Source: Balneolaceae bacterium
GTDB taxonomy: Bacteria; Bacteroidota; Rhodothermia; Balneolales; Balneolaceae
DNA: 64,000 nucleotides
Assembly: GCA_034521445.1 (NCBI GenBank)
Contig: JAXHMM010000006.1
Location: forward strand, 558,001 to 622,000
Direction: 5' to 3'
The first letter of the stretch is position 1; each line of letters opens with the position of its first letter. The position numbers and the translations under genes were made by a program. Below, one piece after another: positions 9,263 to 17,508 of this stretch. The notes under the pieces were generated by a model that saw only the letters and a program-made list of their open reading frames with translations, was not told the origin of the DNA and ran no database searches.

Positions 9263-9616
9263 CTAGTCTTTTTCCAGCTTCTTCTGCTCCTTGCGCGGCA
9301 TGGCTTCTATTACGAGCTCGTAGGAGTCTTTGATCCACTCCTTGATAAGCTCCTCTCCCAGGCTGCCGTGGGGATCGACGGCATTCCAGTTTTTCTTGTC
9401 GTCCACATCTCCCGGCACCACCTCCTCGTACAGGCCACGCAGCATGGCCGCCTTTACAGGATCGCATTTCAGGTTGATGGCATCAAAACTGTCGGGATCT
9501 GCAAGGGCAAAGGTGTGGTCGAGCACCTTGAAGGCCAAGATCCGGTTCTCTTTGTCAAGGTCCTCCCGTGCGCCCCTGAAGTGGAGACAATAGTTTCTAA
9601 AATCTTCTACGGTCAT
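9263..9616 (-). CDS. MmcQ/YjbR family protein
   Basis: 117-residue protein with the MmcQ/YjbR fold: M-T-V-E-D-F-R-N-Y-C-L at the N-terminus, a central I-L-A-F-K strand, the N-L-K-C-D-P-x-x-A motif, and the K-N-W-N-A-V-D stretch followed by a C-terminal helix S-Y-E-L-V. The fold (CyaY-like) is small and is usually annotated as a DNA-binding protein, though the function is not established. The gene converges on the hem operon. Confidence 0.85.
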   Translation of the reverse strand: MTVEDFRNYCLHFRGAREDLDKENRILAFKVLDHTFALADPDSFDAINLKCDPVKAAMLRGLYEEVVPGDVDDKKNWNAVDPHGSLGEELIKEWIKDSYELVIEAMPRKEQKKLEKD

Positions 9617-9714
9617 AAGTGCGGAATAACGGGTTTTAGCGGGCTAGCGTTCTGCCGGAATAAAGCTTGAATGAAATGAATCTATGGCAATCAAGCAAAC
9701 TTCGTGCCTCACTT

Positions 9715-10089
9715 TTACATCCCCTTCCAGACGGCACCGAAAAACAGCAGCCAGGCCAGGATGAAGGCCATTCCGCCAATGGGAGTCACCGCTCCCAGCC
9801 AGCGCGCGCCGGTGAAAGCCATCAGGTAGAGGCTGCCCGAGAAAAGCACGATGCCGGCGCCCATCAGCCAGCCGGACCACCGGAGCCACGGGCTTTCGGG
9901 CAGGTACTGTGCGGCGATGCCGAGAATCAGCAGTCCCAGGGCGTGATAAAAGTGATAGGTTACGCCGGTGGTGAAGGTCTCAAGCATGTCGGGGTCAAGC
10001 CTGCCCCTGAGGGCGTGGGCACCGAAAGCGCCCAGCATAACCGCGAGTGCCATGGCGGCGCTTCCCGATAAAAAAAGAACTTTGCTCAT
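9715..10089 (-). CDS. DUF423 family membrane protein (YgdD-like)
   Basis: 124 residues with four predicted transmembrane helices. Diagnostic features are the L-G-A-F-G-A-H-A-L motif after the first helix, the T-G-V-x-Y-H-F-Y-H-A-L-G-L segment, and the F-S-G-S-L-Y and T-P-I-G-G motifs. These fit DUF423/YgdD inner-membrane proteins, whose function is not known. Confidence 0.88.
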   Translation of the reverse strand: MSKVLFLSGSAAMALAVMLGAFGAHALRGRLDPDMLETFTTGVTYHFYHALGLLILGIAAQYLPESPWLRWSGWLMGAGIVLFSGSLYLMAFTGARWLGAVTPIGGMAFILAWLLFFGAVWKGM

Positions 10090-10149
10090 TACAGAGGGAT
10101 TTTTGGTAAAATAGCATTATTCAGGTTCCGGGCAAGCGAAATCCGCCCC

Positions 10150-11253
10150 CTACTCCACCCAGTCGGCAACGAAGATGTTGGTGGCGTCGGTCTGGCCGTT
10201 ATGGCGGTTGGAGGAGAAGACCAGCCGTGAGCCGTCCGGGGAAAACATGGGGAAGGCGTCGAAGACCCCGTCATGGGTAATCTGCTCCAGTCCGCTCCCG
10301 TCCAGGTTGATCAGGTAGAGGTTGAAGGGGAAGCCGCGCGGGCTGGCGTGGTTGGAGGAGAAGATGATCTTTTCGCCGGAGGGATGAAAATAGGGGGCCC
10401 AGTTGGCGCCGCCCAGGTCGGTGATCTGCCGCAGGTTGGATCCGTCGGCGTTTACCAAGAAGAGCTCCATGTCGGTGGGCTCTACCAGTCCCTTGGCGAG
10501 CAGCTCCCTGTAGCGGCTGATCTCATCCGGGGTTTCGGGACGGGAAGCGCGAAAGACGATCTGCGAGCCGTCGGGCGAGAAGAAGGCCCCTCCGTCGTAG
10601 CCCAGCTCGTCGGTGATCTGCGTGAGTCCCGATCCGTCCAGGTTCATGGTGTAGAGCTCCAGGTCCCCGCTGCGCAGGGAGGTGAAGACGATCTTGTCGC
10701 CCGCAGGGGAGACGGTGGGTTCGGCGTCGTAGCCCCCGCCGGTGGTGAGGGTGTCGAGGATGTTGCCCTGCAGGTCGGCCGTGTAGATGTCGTAGGTGTC
10801 GTAGATGGGCCAGACGTAGGCGTCTCCCTGACGGCGTTCGGGCGCTTCGGGACATTGGAGCTGCTGGCCGTGGGTGGAGGAGTAAACGATGGTCGAGTCG
10901 CCCGGCATGAAGTAGGAACAGGTGGTGCGGCCCTGGCCGGTGCTGAGCATCTCCGGCCGGCGCTCGTGCATGGGACCCTCTGAGAGGCGCGTGAAGAAGA
11001 TCTGGTCGCAGTTCACGTTCCAGCCGGAATAGTCGGACTGGAAGACCAGCTTCTCACCGTCGAAGCTGAAATAGGCCTCGGCGTTGTTCCCGCCAGAGGT
11101 TAGCTGTCGCACGTTGCGCAGGTGGGTTTCGTCGTCGTATTTAAGGGTATCGGAGGCAGGGTCGTAGGCCTCGTCGGTCTCCGTGCTGATTTGACAGCCG
11201 GCCATCAGGACGGCAGCCACCAGGATTAGGATAGGAAATCTCATAGGATGCAT
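10150..11253 (-). CDS. TolB-like WD40/PD40 beta-propeller lipoprotein
   Basis: 367 residues beginning with a lipoprotein signal (lipobox L-M-A-G-C, Cys about 19). The mature part carries repeated PD40 units of the form F-S-P-D-G-x-x-I-V-F-x-S, each followed by L-Y-x-M-N-x-D-G-S-G-L-x-Q-I-T. About five such blades are visible, as in the TolB propeller. It is probably an envelope-anchored propeller that binds a partner protein or sugar. An alternative start is the second ATG, three codons in. Adjacent genes give no pathway. Confidence 0.85.
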   Translation of the reverse strand: MHPMRFPILILVAAVLMAGCQISTETDEAYDPASDTLKYDDETHLRNVRQLTSGGNNAEAYFSFDGEKLVFQSDYSGWNVNCDQIFFTRLSEGPMHERRPEMLSTGQGRTTCSYFMPGDSTIVYSSTHGQQLQCPEAPERRQGDAYVWPIYDTYDIYTADLQGNILDTLTTGGGYDAEPTVSPAGDKIVFTSLRSGDLELYTMNLDGSGLTQITDELGYDGGAFFSPDGSQIVFRASRPETPDEISRYRELLAKGLVEPTDMELFLVNADGSNLRQITDLGGANWAPYFHPSGEKIIFSSNHASPRGFPFNLYLINLDGSGLEQITHDGVFDAFPMFSPDGSRLVFSSNRHNGQTDATNIFVADWVE

Positions 11254-11293
11254 AGGGGGTTTGCCGTCGGGATACCAAGACCGGCCGTGCGCC

Positions 11294-12106
11294 TCAATTC
11301 ATCGGATCAGGGTGCGCGAAGGTGTAGTCCAGTACCTCCTTCAGCTTGCGGTTCGATGCTATTTTATAATCCCTATGTGAATCTTCGTTGAAGACGGGAG
11401 GATCGAGCCCCATTTTTTCAGCCATGCGGGGGTAGAAGAGCTTGCGGGGAGGATGGCCGTCGGATACCGCGTTCAGAATGCCGGGACTCTCGGGAAGCTC
11501 AATCAGGCGGCGGATAACGGAGATGCAGTCGTCCAGGTGAATGAGGTTGACGGGTGCGTTGCCCTTGCCCAGGCCCTTGCGCCCCGCCAGGTATCGGACG
11601 GGGTGTCGTCCGGGGCCGTAGAGTCCCCCGAAACGCAGCACGTCGGTACGGAACTCCTCCCGCCCGAGCAGCATCTGTTCTGCCTTAAGCAGGGCCTCAC
11701 CGGAGGGCCGGGTGGCTTCGCCGGGCTGCGCGTCCTCCTCTTCCACCACGCCGCCGTTGGGAGGATAAACGGAGGTGGAGCTGGCGAAGACCAGGTGGCG
11801 AAGGGGGCCGCCCTCCACCGCCCGGAGAACGTTTTCCACCTGGGCGGGGAAGAAGGACTCCACGTCTTCACGTCCCCGTCCGGGCGGGATGTTGAGCACC
11901 AGTACTTCGGATTCCCAGAATTCGGGGCAATGCTCGCAGACCACTTTTGGGTCCAGGCTCAGGCGAAAGGCATCGATGCCCTTGTCGCGTAACTCTGGCA
12001 CCTTCTCCTGCGACGTGGTGGAGCCGCGCACGCGGTGGCCGTCCTGCAGCAGCGACTCGGCCAGGGGAGTTCCCAGCCAGCCGCAGCCTAAGATACTTAT
12101 GTCCAT
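11294..12106 (-). CDS. NAD-dependent epimerase/dehydratase family protein (YeeZ-like SDR)
   Basis: 270 residues with an N-terminal Rossmann motif G-C-G-W-L-G-T-P-L (about 7-15), the same variant as in YeeZ-type SDRs. A Ser/Tyr stretch A-S-S-T-S-V-Y-P and the L-R-F-G-G-L-Y-G-P-G-R-H-P sequence are typical of extended SDRs. The canonical Y-x-x-x-K is not evident, so activity is uncertain. It is downstream of pruA on the same strand, with an AAAGTC repeat array filling the gap. Confidence 0.82.
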   Translation of the reverse strand: MDISILGCGWLGTPLAESLLQDGHRVRGSTTSQEKVPELRDKGIDAFRLSLDPKVVCEHCPEFWESEVLVLNIPPGRGREDVESFFPAQVENVLRAVEGGPLRHLVFASSTSVYPPNGGVVEEEDAQPGEATRPSGEALLKAEQMLLGREEFRTDVLRFGGLYGPGRHPVRYLAGRKGLGKGNAPVNLIHLDDCISVIRRLIELPESPGILNAVSDGHPPRKLFYPRMAEKMGLDPPVFNEDSHRDYKIASNRKLKEVLDYTFAHPDPMN

Positions 12107-12170
12107 AAAGTCGGAAAGTCAGAAAGTCGGAAAGTCTGGAAGTCGGAAAGTCTGGAAGTCGGAGGTCGGG
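12107..12170 (+). repeat. Degenerate 8-nt tandem repeat (AAAGTCNG) filling the pruA/SDR gap
   Basis: Seven to eight units read AAAGTCGG, AAAGTCAG, AAAGTCGG, AAAGTCTGG, AAGTCGG, AAAGTCTGG, AAGTCGG. The array starts at the base next to the SDR start codon and ends next to the pruA stop codon. It is the same repeat family as at 5503-5574, but the surrounding genes here run on the opposite strand. Confidence 0.85.
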
Positions 12171-12171
12171 G

Positions 12172-13803
12172 TTACTCTTCGTCCATGTAGGGATAGGTCC
12201 AGTCGCGGATGGGAATGGTGCTCTCCTTGATGGATCGGACCGAGAGCCAGCGCATCAGGTTGGGCGCGCTGCCCGCCTTGTCGTTGGTGCCCGATTTGCG
12301 GGCGCCACCGAAGGGCTGCTGGTTGACCGTGGCCGCGGTGGGCTTGTCGTTGATGTAGAAGTTGCCTGCGGCCTGTCTGAGGGTGTCGGCCATATGCTTG
12401 AGCACGTATCGGTCCTTGGCAAAAATAGCCCCGGTAAGCGCGTAGGGCGAGGTTTGGTCGCACAGCTCCAGGGTCTCCTCGAATTCCTCGTCCGGGTAGA
12501 CGTAGACGGTGAGTACGGGCCCGAAGATCTCCTCTTCCATGGTTTTGAAGCGGGGGTCGTGGGCGCGGATCAGCGTGGGCTGTATGAAGTAGCCCTCGGA
12601 GTCGTCGTAGTCGCCCCCGAAGAGGATCTCCGCGTCGTCGGACTCCCTGGCGTAGTCGATGTAGGAAGTGATGCTGTCGAAGGCCTTTTTGTCGATGACG
12701 GCCCCCATAAAGTTGGTGAAATTCTCCACGTCGCCCACCTTGACCCCGGCAACCTCCTCCAGAAACCGGTCCCGGAAATCATCCCAGATCGATTCCGGGA
12801 TGTACATGCGGGAGGCGGCGGAGCATTTCTGTCCCTGGTACTCGTAGGCGGCGCGGATGGCGGCGACCACCATGTCGTGAACGTCGGCGGTGTGGTGGGC
12901 GAAGATAAAGTCCTTGCCTCCCGTTTCGCCCACGATGCGCGGGTAGGTGTGATACTTTTCGATGTTGTCGGAGATTTTCTTCCAGAGGTGGTGGAAGGTG
13001 CCGGTGGAGCCGGTGAAATGTAGTCCGGACAGGTGTTCGCTCTCCAGCACCGGATCGCCCACATCGGGGCCGTTGCCCGGCAGGAAGTTGATCACGCCCT
13101 CGGGGAGGCCCGCCTCCTGGAAAATCTTCATTACGTACCAGCTGGAGTAGATGGAGGAGGTGGCCGGTTTCCAGAGGGAGACGTTGCCGCACATGGCGGG
13201 CGCGGAGGGCAGGTTGCCGGCGATGGCGGTAAAGTTGAAGGGCGTCACCGCAAAGACGAAGCCCTCCAGGGGGCGGTATTCCAGGCGGTTCCACATTTCA
13301 CGCGGAGAATAGGGCTGCTCGCTGTAAATCTGGTTGAGGTAATAGGCGTTGAAGCGCAGGAAATCGGAGAGCTCGCCCACCGCTTCGATTTCCGACTGGT
13401 GCGGGGTCTTCGACTGCCCCAGCATGGTGGTGGCGTTCATGGTGTAGCGGTAGGTCTCCGTAATCAGGTTGGCCGCGCGAAGGAAGATGGAGACCCGCTC
13501 CTCCCAGGGCAGCGCCGCCCATTTCTCGCGAGCTTCCATGGCGGCCTCAATGGCCATCTTGACCTCTTTCTCCCCGCACAGGTGCACCGTTGCCAGCTTG
13601 TGCGAGTGGTTGTGCGGCATCACCACGTCTTCCGTGCGCCCGGTGCGCACTTCTTCGCCCCCTATGACGGCGGGAATTTCGATCTTGCGGGAGCGCAGCC
13701 TCTGGAGCTCGTCTTTCAGTTTCTGCCGCTCGGGCGTACCCGGCGCGTAGTCTAGATATACCTCGTTCTCAGGTTCCCGAAGGTTGAAGAGTGCGTTAGC
13801 CAT
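12172..13803 (-). CDS. pruA: L-glutamate gamma-semialdehyde (1-pyrroline-5-carboxylate) dehydrogenase
   Basis: NAD-dependent oxidation of glutamate-gamma-semialdehyde to glutamate in proline catabolism. The 543-residue protein belongs to the long P5CDH group: V-T-P-F-N-F-T-A-I-A-G-N-L near residue 185, F-T-G-S-T-G-T-F, the general base in V-G-E-T-G-G-K-D, and the catalytic Cys in G-Q-K-C-S-A-A-S-R. The C-terminus has P-F-G-G-A-R-K-S-G-T-N-D-K-A-G. No putA/proline dehydrogenase is adjacent, consistent with a monofunctional enzyme. Confidence 0.93.
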   Translation of the reverse strand: MANALFNLREPENEVYLDYAPGTPERQKLKDELQRLRSRKIEIPAVIGGEEVRTGRTEDVVMPHNHSHKLATVHLCGEKEVKMAIEAAMEAREKWAALPWEERVSIFLRAANLITETYRYTMNATTMLGQSKTPHQSEIEAVGELSDFLRFNAYYLNQIYSEQPYSPREMWNRLEYRPLEGFVFAVTPFNFTAIAGNLPSAPAMCGNVSLWKPATSSIYSSWYVMKIFQEAGLPEGVINFLPGNGPDVGDPVLESEHLSGLHFTGSTGTFHHLWKKISDNIEKYHTYPRIVGETGGKDFIFAHHTADVHDMVVAAIRAAYEYQGQKCSAASRMYIPESIWDDFRDRFLEEVAGVKVGDVENFTNFMGAVIDKKAFDSITSYIDYARESDDAEILFGGDYDDSEGYFIQPTLIRAHDPRFKTMEEEIFGPVLTVYVYPDEEFEETLELCDQTSPYALTGAIFAKDRYVLKHMADTLRQAAGNFYINDKPTAATVNQQPFGGARKSGTNDKAGSAPNLMRWLSVRSIKESTIPIRDWTYPYMDEE

Positions 13804-13915
13804 GGAAGCGTGCGATGCTTGTATTTCGGTTGACGGATGCGAGGGCCAAAGGCGATTGTGCGCCCGTTTTCAAGCCGGGCGGAAGTTAACAATTATTTGT
13901 CAAAGGTGCGTCCGG

Positions 13916-15400
13916 CTAGGCCCCTTGACTGTCCAGAAACGAGAGAACGCGGGCGGCCGTTTCAGCGGCCGTTTCCATACAGTCGGGAAGGGATACGCCG
14001 CCGACAAAATTGCCGCAGGCAAAGAGGCCCGGCCGGTCGCGCTCCATCTGTGTAAGGGCTTCGCGCAGCTCCCCGTAGGCGGCGGTGTACTGCGGGATGG
14101 CCGCCTCCCAGAATGTGTGGGAGACAAAAACGGGGTCGCCCGAAATACCAAGTATGGGAGCCAGGTCGGCCAGCAGCTGCCCGCGCAGCTTCCCGGTGGA
14201 CCGCGAGGCCAGTTCGGGCTGGCGGGCGCCGCCCGCAAAGGTGGTCAGCAGCACATGGCCATCGGGGGCGCGTCCCGGGAAAAGGGTGGAGGAGAAGAGG
14301 GTTCCGAGGGGAGAGAGGGACTCCCTTTCGGGGATGAGCAGGCCGAAACCGTCCAGGGGATGGTCTACCTGCTCGCGGCGGAAGCCGGTAGCCAGCACGC
14401 TTACGGGTGCCGCCGGCAGGCGAGGGAGGTCCGGCATTCCGGACATCTGTGCGATGACAGGCGGGGGACAGGCCAGCACCAGGGCCTGATGGGTGCGGGT
14501 CCGGTTTTCGCCTTCTCGGCGGAAGGATACCTCCCACCCGGGGCGGCGGCGTGCGGGCGCAGCTCCCCCGGGATGCTCCCGGCGTCCTCCCCCGGGTCCG
14601 CTACCGCGGGTGCGGCGAAGTGTCCGTACGTCCGCGCCGGTCAGCAGCTCCATGGCCGTTGCTTCGGCCAGTGCGTGCGGCAACTCCTGCATGCCTCCGG
14701 CGAAGGAGACCAGGCGGCGCCCGCCGCCCTTTGAGTCCCCAACTCCGCCGAACAGGGAGGCCAGTCCTCCGGCCAGCAGGGAGCCGTATTGCTGCTCCAT
14801 TTCCCAGAGGCGCCGGAAGCTGTGGCGCATGACCAGCTGTTCGGGGTCGCCCGCCCATATGCCGCCCACAAAGGGGTTGACGGCGTAGTCGACCACTTCG
14901 GGACCCAGCCGGCGCCGAAAGAAGGAGGCTACGCTCTCGTCGGGGTTTTCCCCGCGACGCGCGAAGGGCTCCGCCAGCAGGCGCAGCTTGGCGCCGGCGC
15001 TGAGCAGTCCGGTGGAGATCATTTCACCCGGGGAGGAGGGCAGGGGCTGCGGCCGTCCGTCCCGCAGGATGTAGCGACGCGAGGCGGTCTTTTCCGCCTC
15101 CTGAAGACGCTCCTCCAGTCCCAAGTCCCGCACCAGCTCCCCGGCCCGGCTGCCCCCACGCAGAAGGAGAGTGTTGGGCCCCTCGTCCACCTGCCAGCCC
15201 GCCGAGGCGCGCGTGCGGATGAGTCCCCCCACCCTCGGCTGTTTCTCGTATAGGGTGATCCTGGCGCCGCCTTCGGAGAGTATACGGGCCGCGGTTAGGC
15301 CTGAGATGCCGCCGCCCACCACGCCCACGGAGGGTCCGTCGCGGGGCACCGGCGGTTTCGGCGCATCGGTACCGGGTGAGGTTGTCGGTTCCAGATTCAT
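13916..15400 (-). CDS. hemG: Protoporphyrinogen oxidase (FAD, HemY type)
   Basis: Oxidises protoporphyrinogen IX to protoporphyrin IX with O2, at the membrane. The protein has the FAD-binding G-G-G-I-S-G-L-T-A-A near the N-terminus followed by Y-E-K-Q-P-R-V-G-G-L-I-R-T, the D-E-G-P-N-T-L-L motif, F-V-G-G-I-W-A-G-D-P and a C-terminal F-A-C-G-N-F-V-G-G-V-S-L-P-D-C. It supplies the one pathway enzyme missing from the operon at 384-8876. I prefer the start at 15400 (M-N-L-E-P), because the ATG at 15424 overlaps the preceding gene. A Pro/Thr-rich tail precedes the Rossmann fold either way. Confidence 0.92.
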   Translation of the reverse strand: MNLEPTTSPGTDAPKPPVPRDGPSVGVVGGGISGLTAARILSEGGARITLYEKQPRVGGLIRTRASAGWQVDEGPNTLLLRGGSRAGELVRDLGLEERLQEAEKTASRRYILRDGRPQPLPSSPGEMISTGLLSAGAKLRLLAEPFARRGENPDESVASFFRRRLGPEVVDYAVNPFVGGIWAGDPEQLVMRHSFRRLWEMEQQYGSLLAGGLASLFGGVGDSKGGGRRLVSFAGGMQELPHALAEATAMELLTGADVRTLRRTRGSGPGGGRREHPGGAAPARRRPGWEVSFRREGENRTRTHQALVLACPPPVIAQMSGMPDLPRLPAAPVSVLATGFRREQVDHPLDGFGLLIPERESLSPLGTLFSSTLFPGRAPDGHVLLTTFAGGARQPELASRSTGKLRGQLLADLAPILGISGDPVFVSHTFWEAAIPQYTAAYGELREALTQMERDRPGLFACGNFVGGVSLPDCMETAAETAARVLSFLDSQGA

Positions 15401-15407
15401 GGGTGGT

Positions 15408-16910
15408 TCAGTCGAAGGTTCCACGCCGCCGCGGGGAGAAGAGGCTCATAAGCTGGTCGAGCAGGCCGCGCTTGAGCATGGAGACCTTTTCGTTGCGCCC
15501 CAGCGAGAGGAAGCGAAGCAGGTTGCGAAGCTCCGCCATCAGTTCCGGGGGATCGGTAACCAGGGTGTCGCTCGCGATGATACGGTCCCAGTTCAGCGGT
15601 TGTCCGAAGCGCACGCCGGCGCGCTGCATGGTCTGGTGGTAGAGGTGGGCGATAAGTCCGTATCCAATGGTGGTGGGATGGATGCCGTCAAGGCTGAATA
15701 TACCGCCCCGGCGAACCTTGCCGGTCTTCTCATCCACGCGCAGGTAGTCGGTGCTCAGGTTGGGATGCACGGGGTCCTCCACCAGCTGCTGTGTGGCGGG
15801 GTTGCGCAGCATGGCCTTGCGAAATTCTTCGGGGTAGTCGAGCCTGGGAGGTCCGCCGAGGCGCCGGCGGGCGTAGGCGCTTACGTAGGCGTTGAGCGGG
15901 ACCACGACCCAGCCGTAGCGCGCCGCCGTGTCGCGGATAATCTTGTTATACTCGTCCACCACCTGGTCGAGCTCGATGGCCTGCTCTTTGCTGAGGAAGG
16001 GATGGCGGTCCGGGTCGAAGTCGCTGTCCCATATCCAGAAGCGCGTGTAGTAGTCAAAGTATCCCCCGGGCTTGCGGTCAGGGTTGTGGTTCACCCCGCG
16101 GGTCACCGGCGGGATGGTGACGTAGGGTATGGTCTGGGTGATCACCCGTTCCGCCCCGATCTGCGCCGCCTCCTCGGCCAACGCTTCGAACTCCCTCTTG
16201 AAATGCTCGGGGCGGTAGACGGTGTAGTTGCGCTCGGGGGTGAACTTCTCGAGGTCCTCCTCCTCAGAGTATTCAAAACGCAGGTCGGTGACCGCCCCGA
16301 TGATGTTGTTGTGTCCCATACAGACAATGAGATTCTCGATGCCTCCGTTGCGCTGCAGCCAGCGCGCATTGTCGAGCTGCGTGCTGCAGGCGAAGGTCTC
16401 GCCCAGGCTGGGATTCAGCACCAGACGGGCGGTCACGTACATGGCGTGATCAGGCAGAAAGCTGAAAATGGAGTAGGTCTCCGGCTGCTTCTCCGCCACC
16501 TTGCGGGCGCGCTCTTCGGTCATCATCCAGGCGTCGTTCATGGCGAAGCCCCAGACCGACTGGTTGTGGTAGGGCGCGGTCCGATTGCGGGCCAGCGATA
16601 TGCGGTTGCCTTCCCAGTGGTTTTTAATGCGGCGCAGGGTGGTGTAGAGGTGCTTGAGGGCGGGAAGGTATTCGGTCCATGTCAGCGATGAACCGAACTC
16701 GTCGGAAAGTCCCCTGGCCAGCACTTCCAGGTTTAGGGGTATACCGCCCTGGGCGGTAAAGAGGGGCTGGTCGAAGCGCGACGGGGGCTCGAAGCACTCG
16801 GCCAGGAAGGCGGGGAAACTCAGGTCGGTGCGGTAGACGCCCCCGTTGTTGAAGCCCTGGCTGACGCTGTCGCCTACCACGACCAGCTTATGTTCTGCAG
16901 ATGTTGCCAC
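15408..16910 (-). CDS. SGNH/GDSL-like hydrolase
   Basis: About 500 residues. Block I reads V-V-V-G-D-S-V-S-Q-G-F (nucleophile Ser), a block-III-like M-G-H-N-N-I follows in the middle, and block V is D-G-I-H-P-T-T-I-G-Y (Asp/His). These are the SGNH-hydrolase catalytic blocks, with a large insert between them. The substrate is unknown, likely an ester. The frame is open to an ATG at 17015, but the proline-rich stretch before G-D-S looks non-coding. A GTG at 16910 gives M-A-T-S-A-E-H-K-L-V-V-V-G-D-S, the expected short lead, so I use it. No signal peptide is visible. Confidence 0.78.
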   Translation of the reverse strand: MATSAEHKLVVVGDSVSQGFNNGGVYRTDLSFPAFLAECFEPPSRFDQPLFTAQGGIPLNLEVLARGLSDEFGSSLTWTEYLPALKHLYTTLRRIKNHWEGNRISLARNRTAPYHNQSVWGFAMNDAWMMTEERARKVAEKQPETYSIFSFLPDHAMYVTARLVLNPSLGETFACSTQLDNARWLQRNGGIENLIVCMGHNNIIGAVTDLRFEYSEEEDLEKFTPERNYTVYRPEHFKREFEALAEEAAQIGAERVITQTIPYVTIPPVTRGVNHNPDRKPGGYFDYYTRFWIWDSDFDPDRHPFLSKEQAIELDQVVDEYNKIIRDTAARYGWVVVPLNAYVSAYARRRLGGPPRLDYPEEFRKAMLRNPATQQLVEDPVHPNLSTDYLRVDEKTGKVRRGGIFSLDGIHPTTIGYGLIAHLYHQTMQRAGVRFGQPLNWDRIIASDTLVTDPPELMAELRNLLRFLSLGRNEKVSMLKRGLLDQLMSLFSPRRRGTFD

Positions 16911-17136
16911 GCATGATTGGTATTGGTCCCTCTCCGCTGCATCCCGCCCTAGCAGCGATGCCGGGACCGGAATGGGGGAGGGCTCTCGGCTTGGATGAAG
17001 ATACGATATAAGCAATTAACCGGAATATGTAAACGCATTGCAAGTTCAAGCATATTAGTGCTATTTTCGAACGGGTGCGTACCGCGCCCAACGACCCGTA
17101 AAAACATGATCCGTGAATACCGACCGGACCCTCCAC

Positions 17137-17508
17137 ATGAGCGATTCCCCTGACAACCGAATGCAGCGTTTCCGACGCAAACGGGAGGAAATGAACGAGA
17201 AGATCTTCGACCTGGATCACCTCGGCATCAAGCGCTTTTTCAACCTGGACACGCAGACCTACAGGGAGGGCGCCCTCCCCGAATCGACCAAGGAGCTGCT
17301 GGGACTGACGGCCTCCGCCGTGCTGCGCTGCAACGACTGCATCGACTATCATCTGGAGCAGTGCGCGCGAGCCGGCGCCGCGAAGGCCGAGATTGTGGAG
17401 GCCCTGAACGTGGCCCTGGTGGTGGGCGGCAGCATCGTTATTCCCCACCTGCGCCACGCTGTGGAAACCATGGAGATCCTGGAGGATGAAGGTCTGTTGG
17501 AAGCGTAA
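17137..17508 (+). CDS. Carboxymuconolactone decarboxylase (AhpD-like) family protein
   Basis: About 123 residues, all-helical. The A-V-L-R-C-N-D-C-I-D-Y-H-L motif contains the C-x-x-C and downstream His of the AhpD proton-relay site, followed by A-x-x-E-I-V-E-A-L-N-V-A. Such proteins act as small alkylhydroperoxidase-type reductases. An ATG at 17137 is preferred to a GTG at 17113. The end overlaps the next gene's first possible start by 23 bp. Confidence 0.88.
   Translation: MSDSPDNRMQRFRRKREEMNEKIFDLDHLGIKRFFNLDTQTYREGALPESTKELLGLTASAVLRCNDCIDYHLEQCARAGAAKAEIVEALNVALVVGGSIVIPHLRHAVETMEILEDEGLLEA

Noticed and set aside
15171-16691. 506-codon forward frame opposite hemG and the SGNH hydrolase
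   Set aside because: Spans two oppositely oriented real genes and their junction; it shows no domain.
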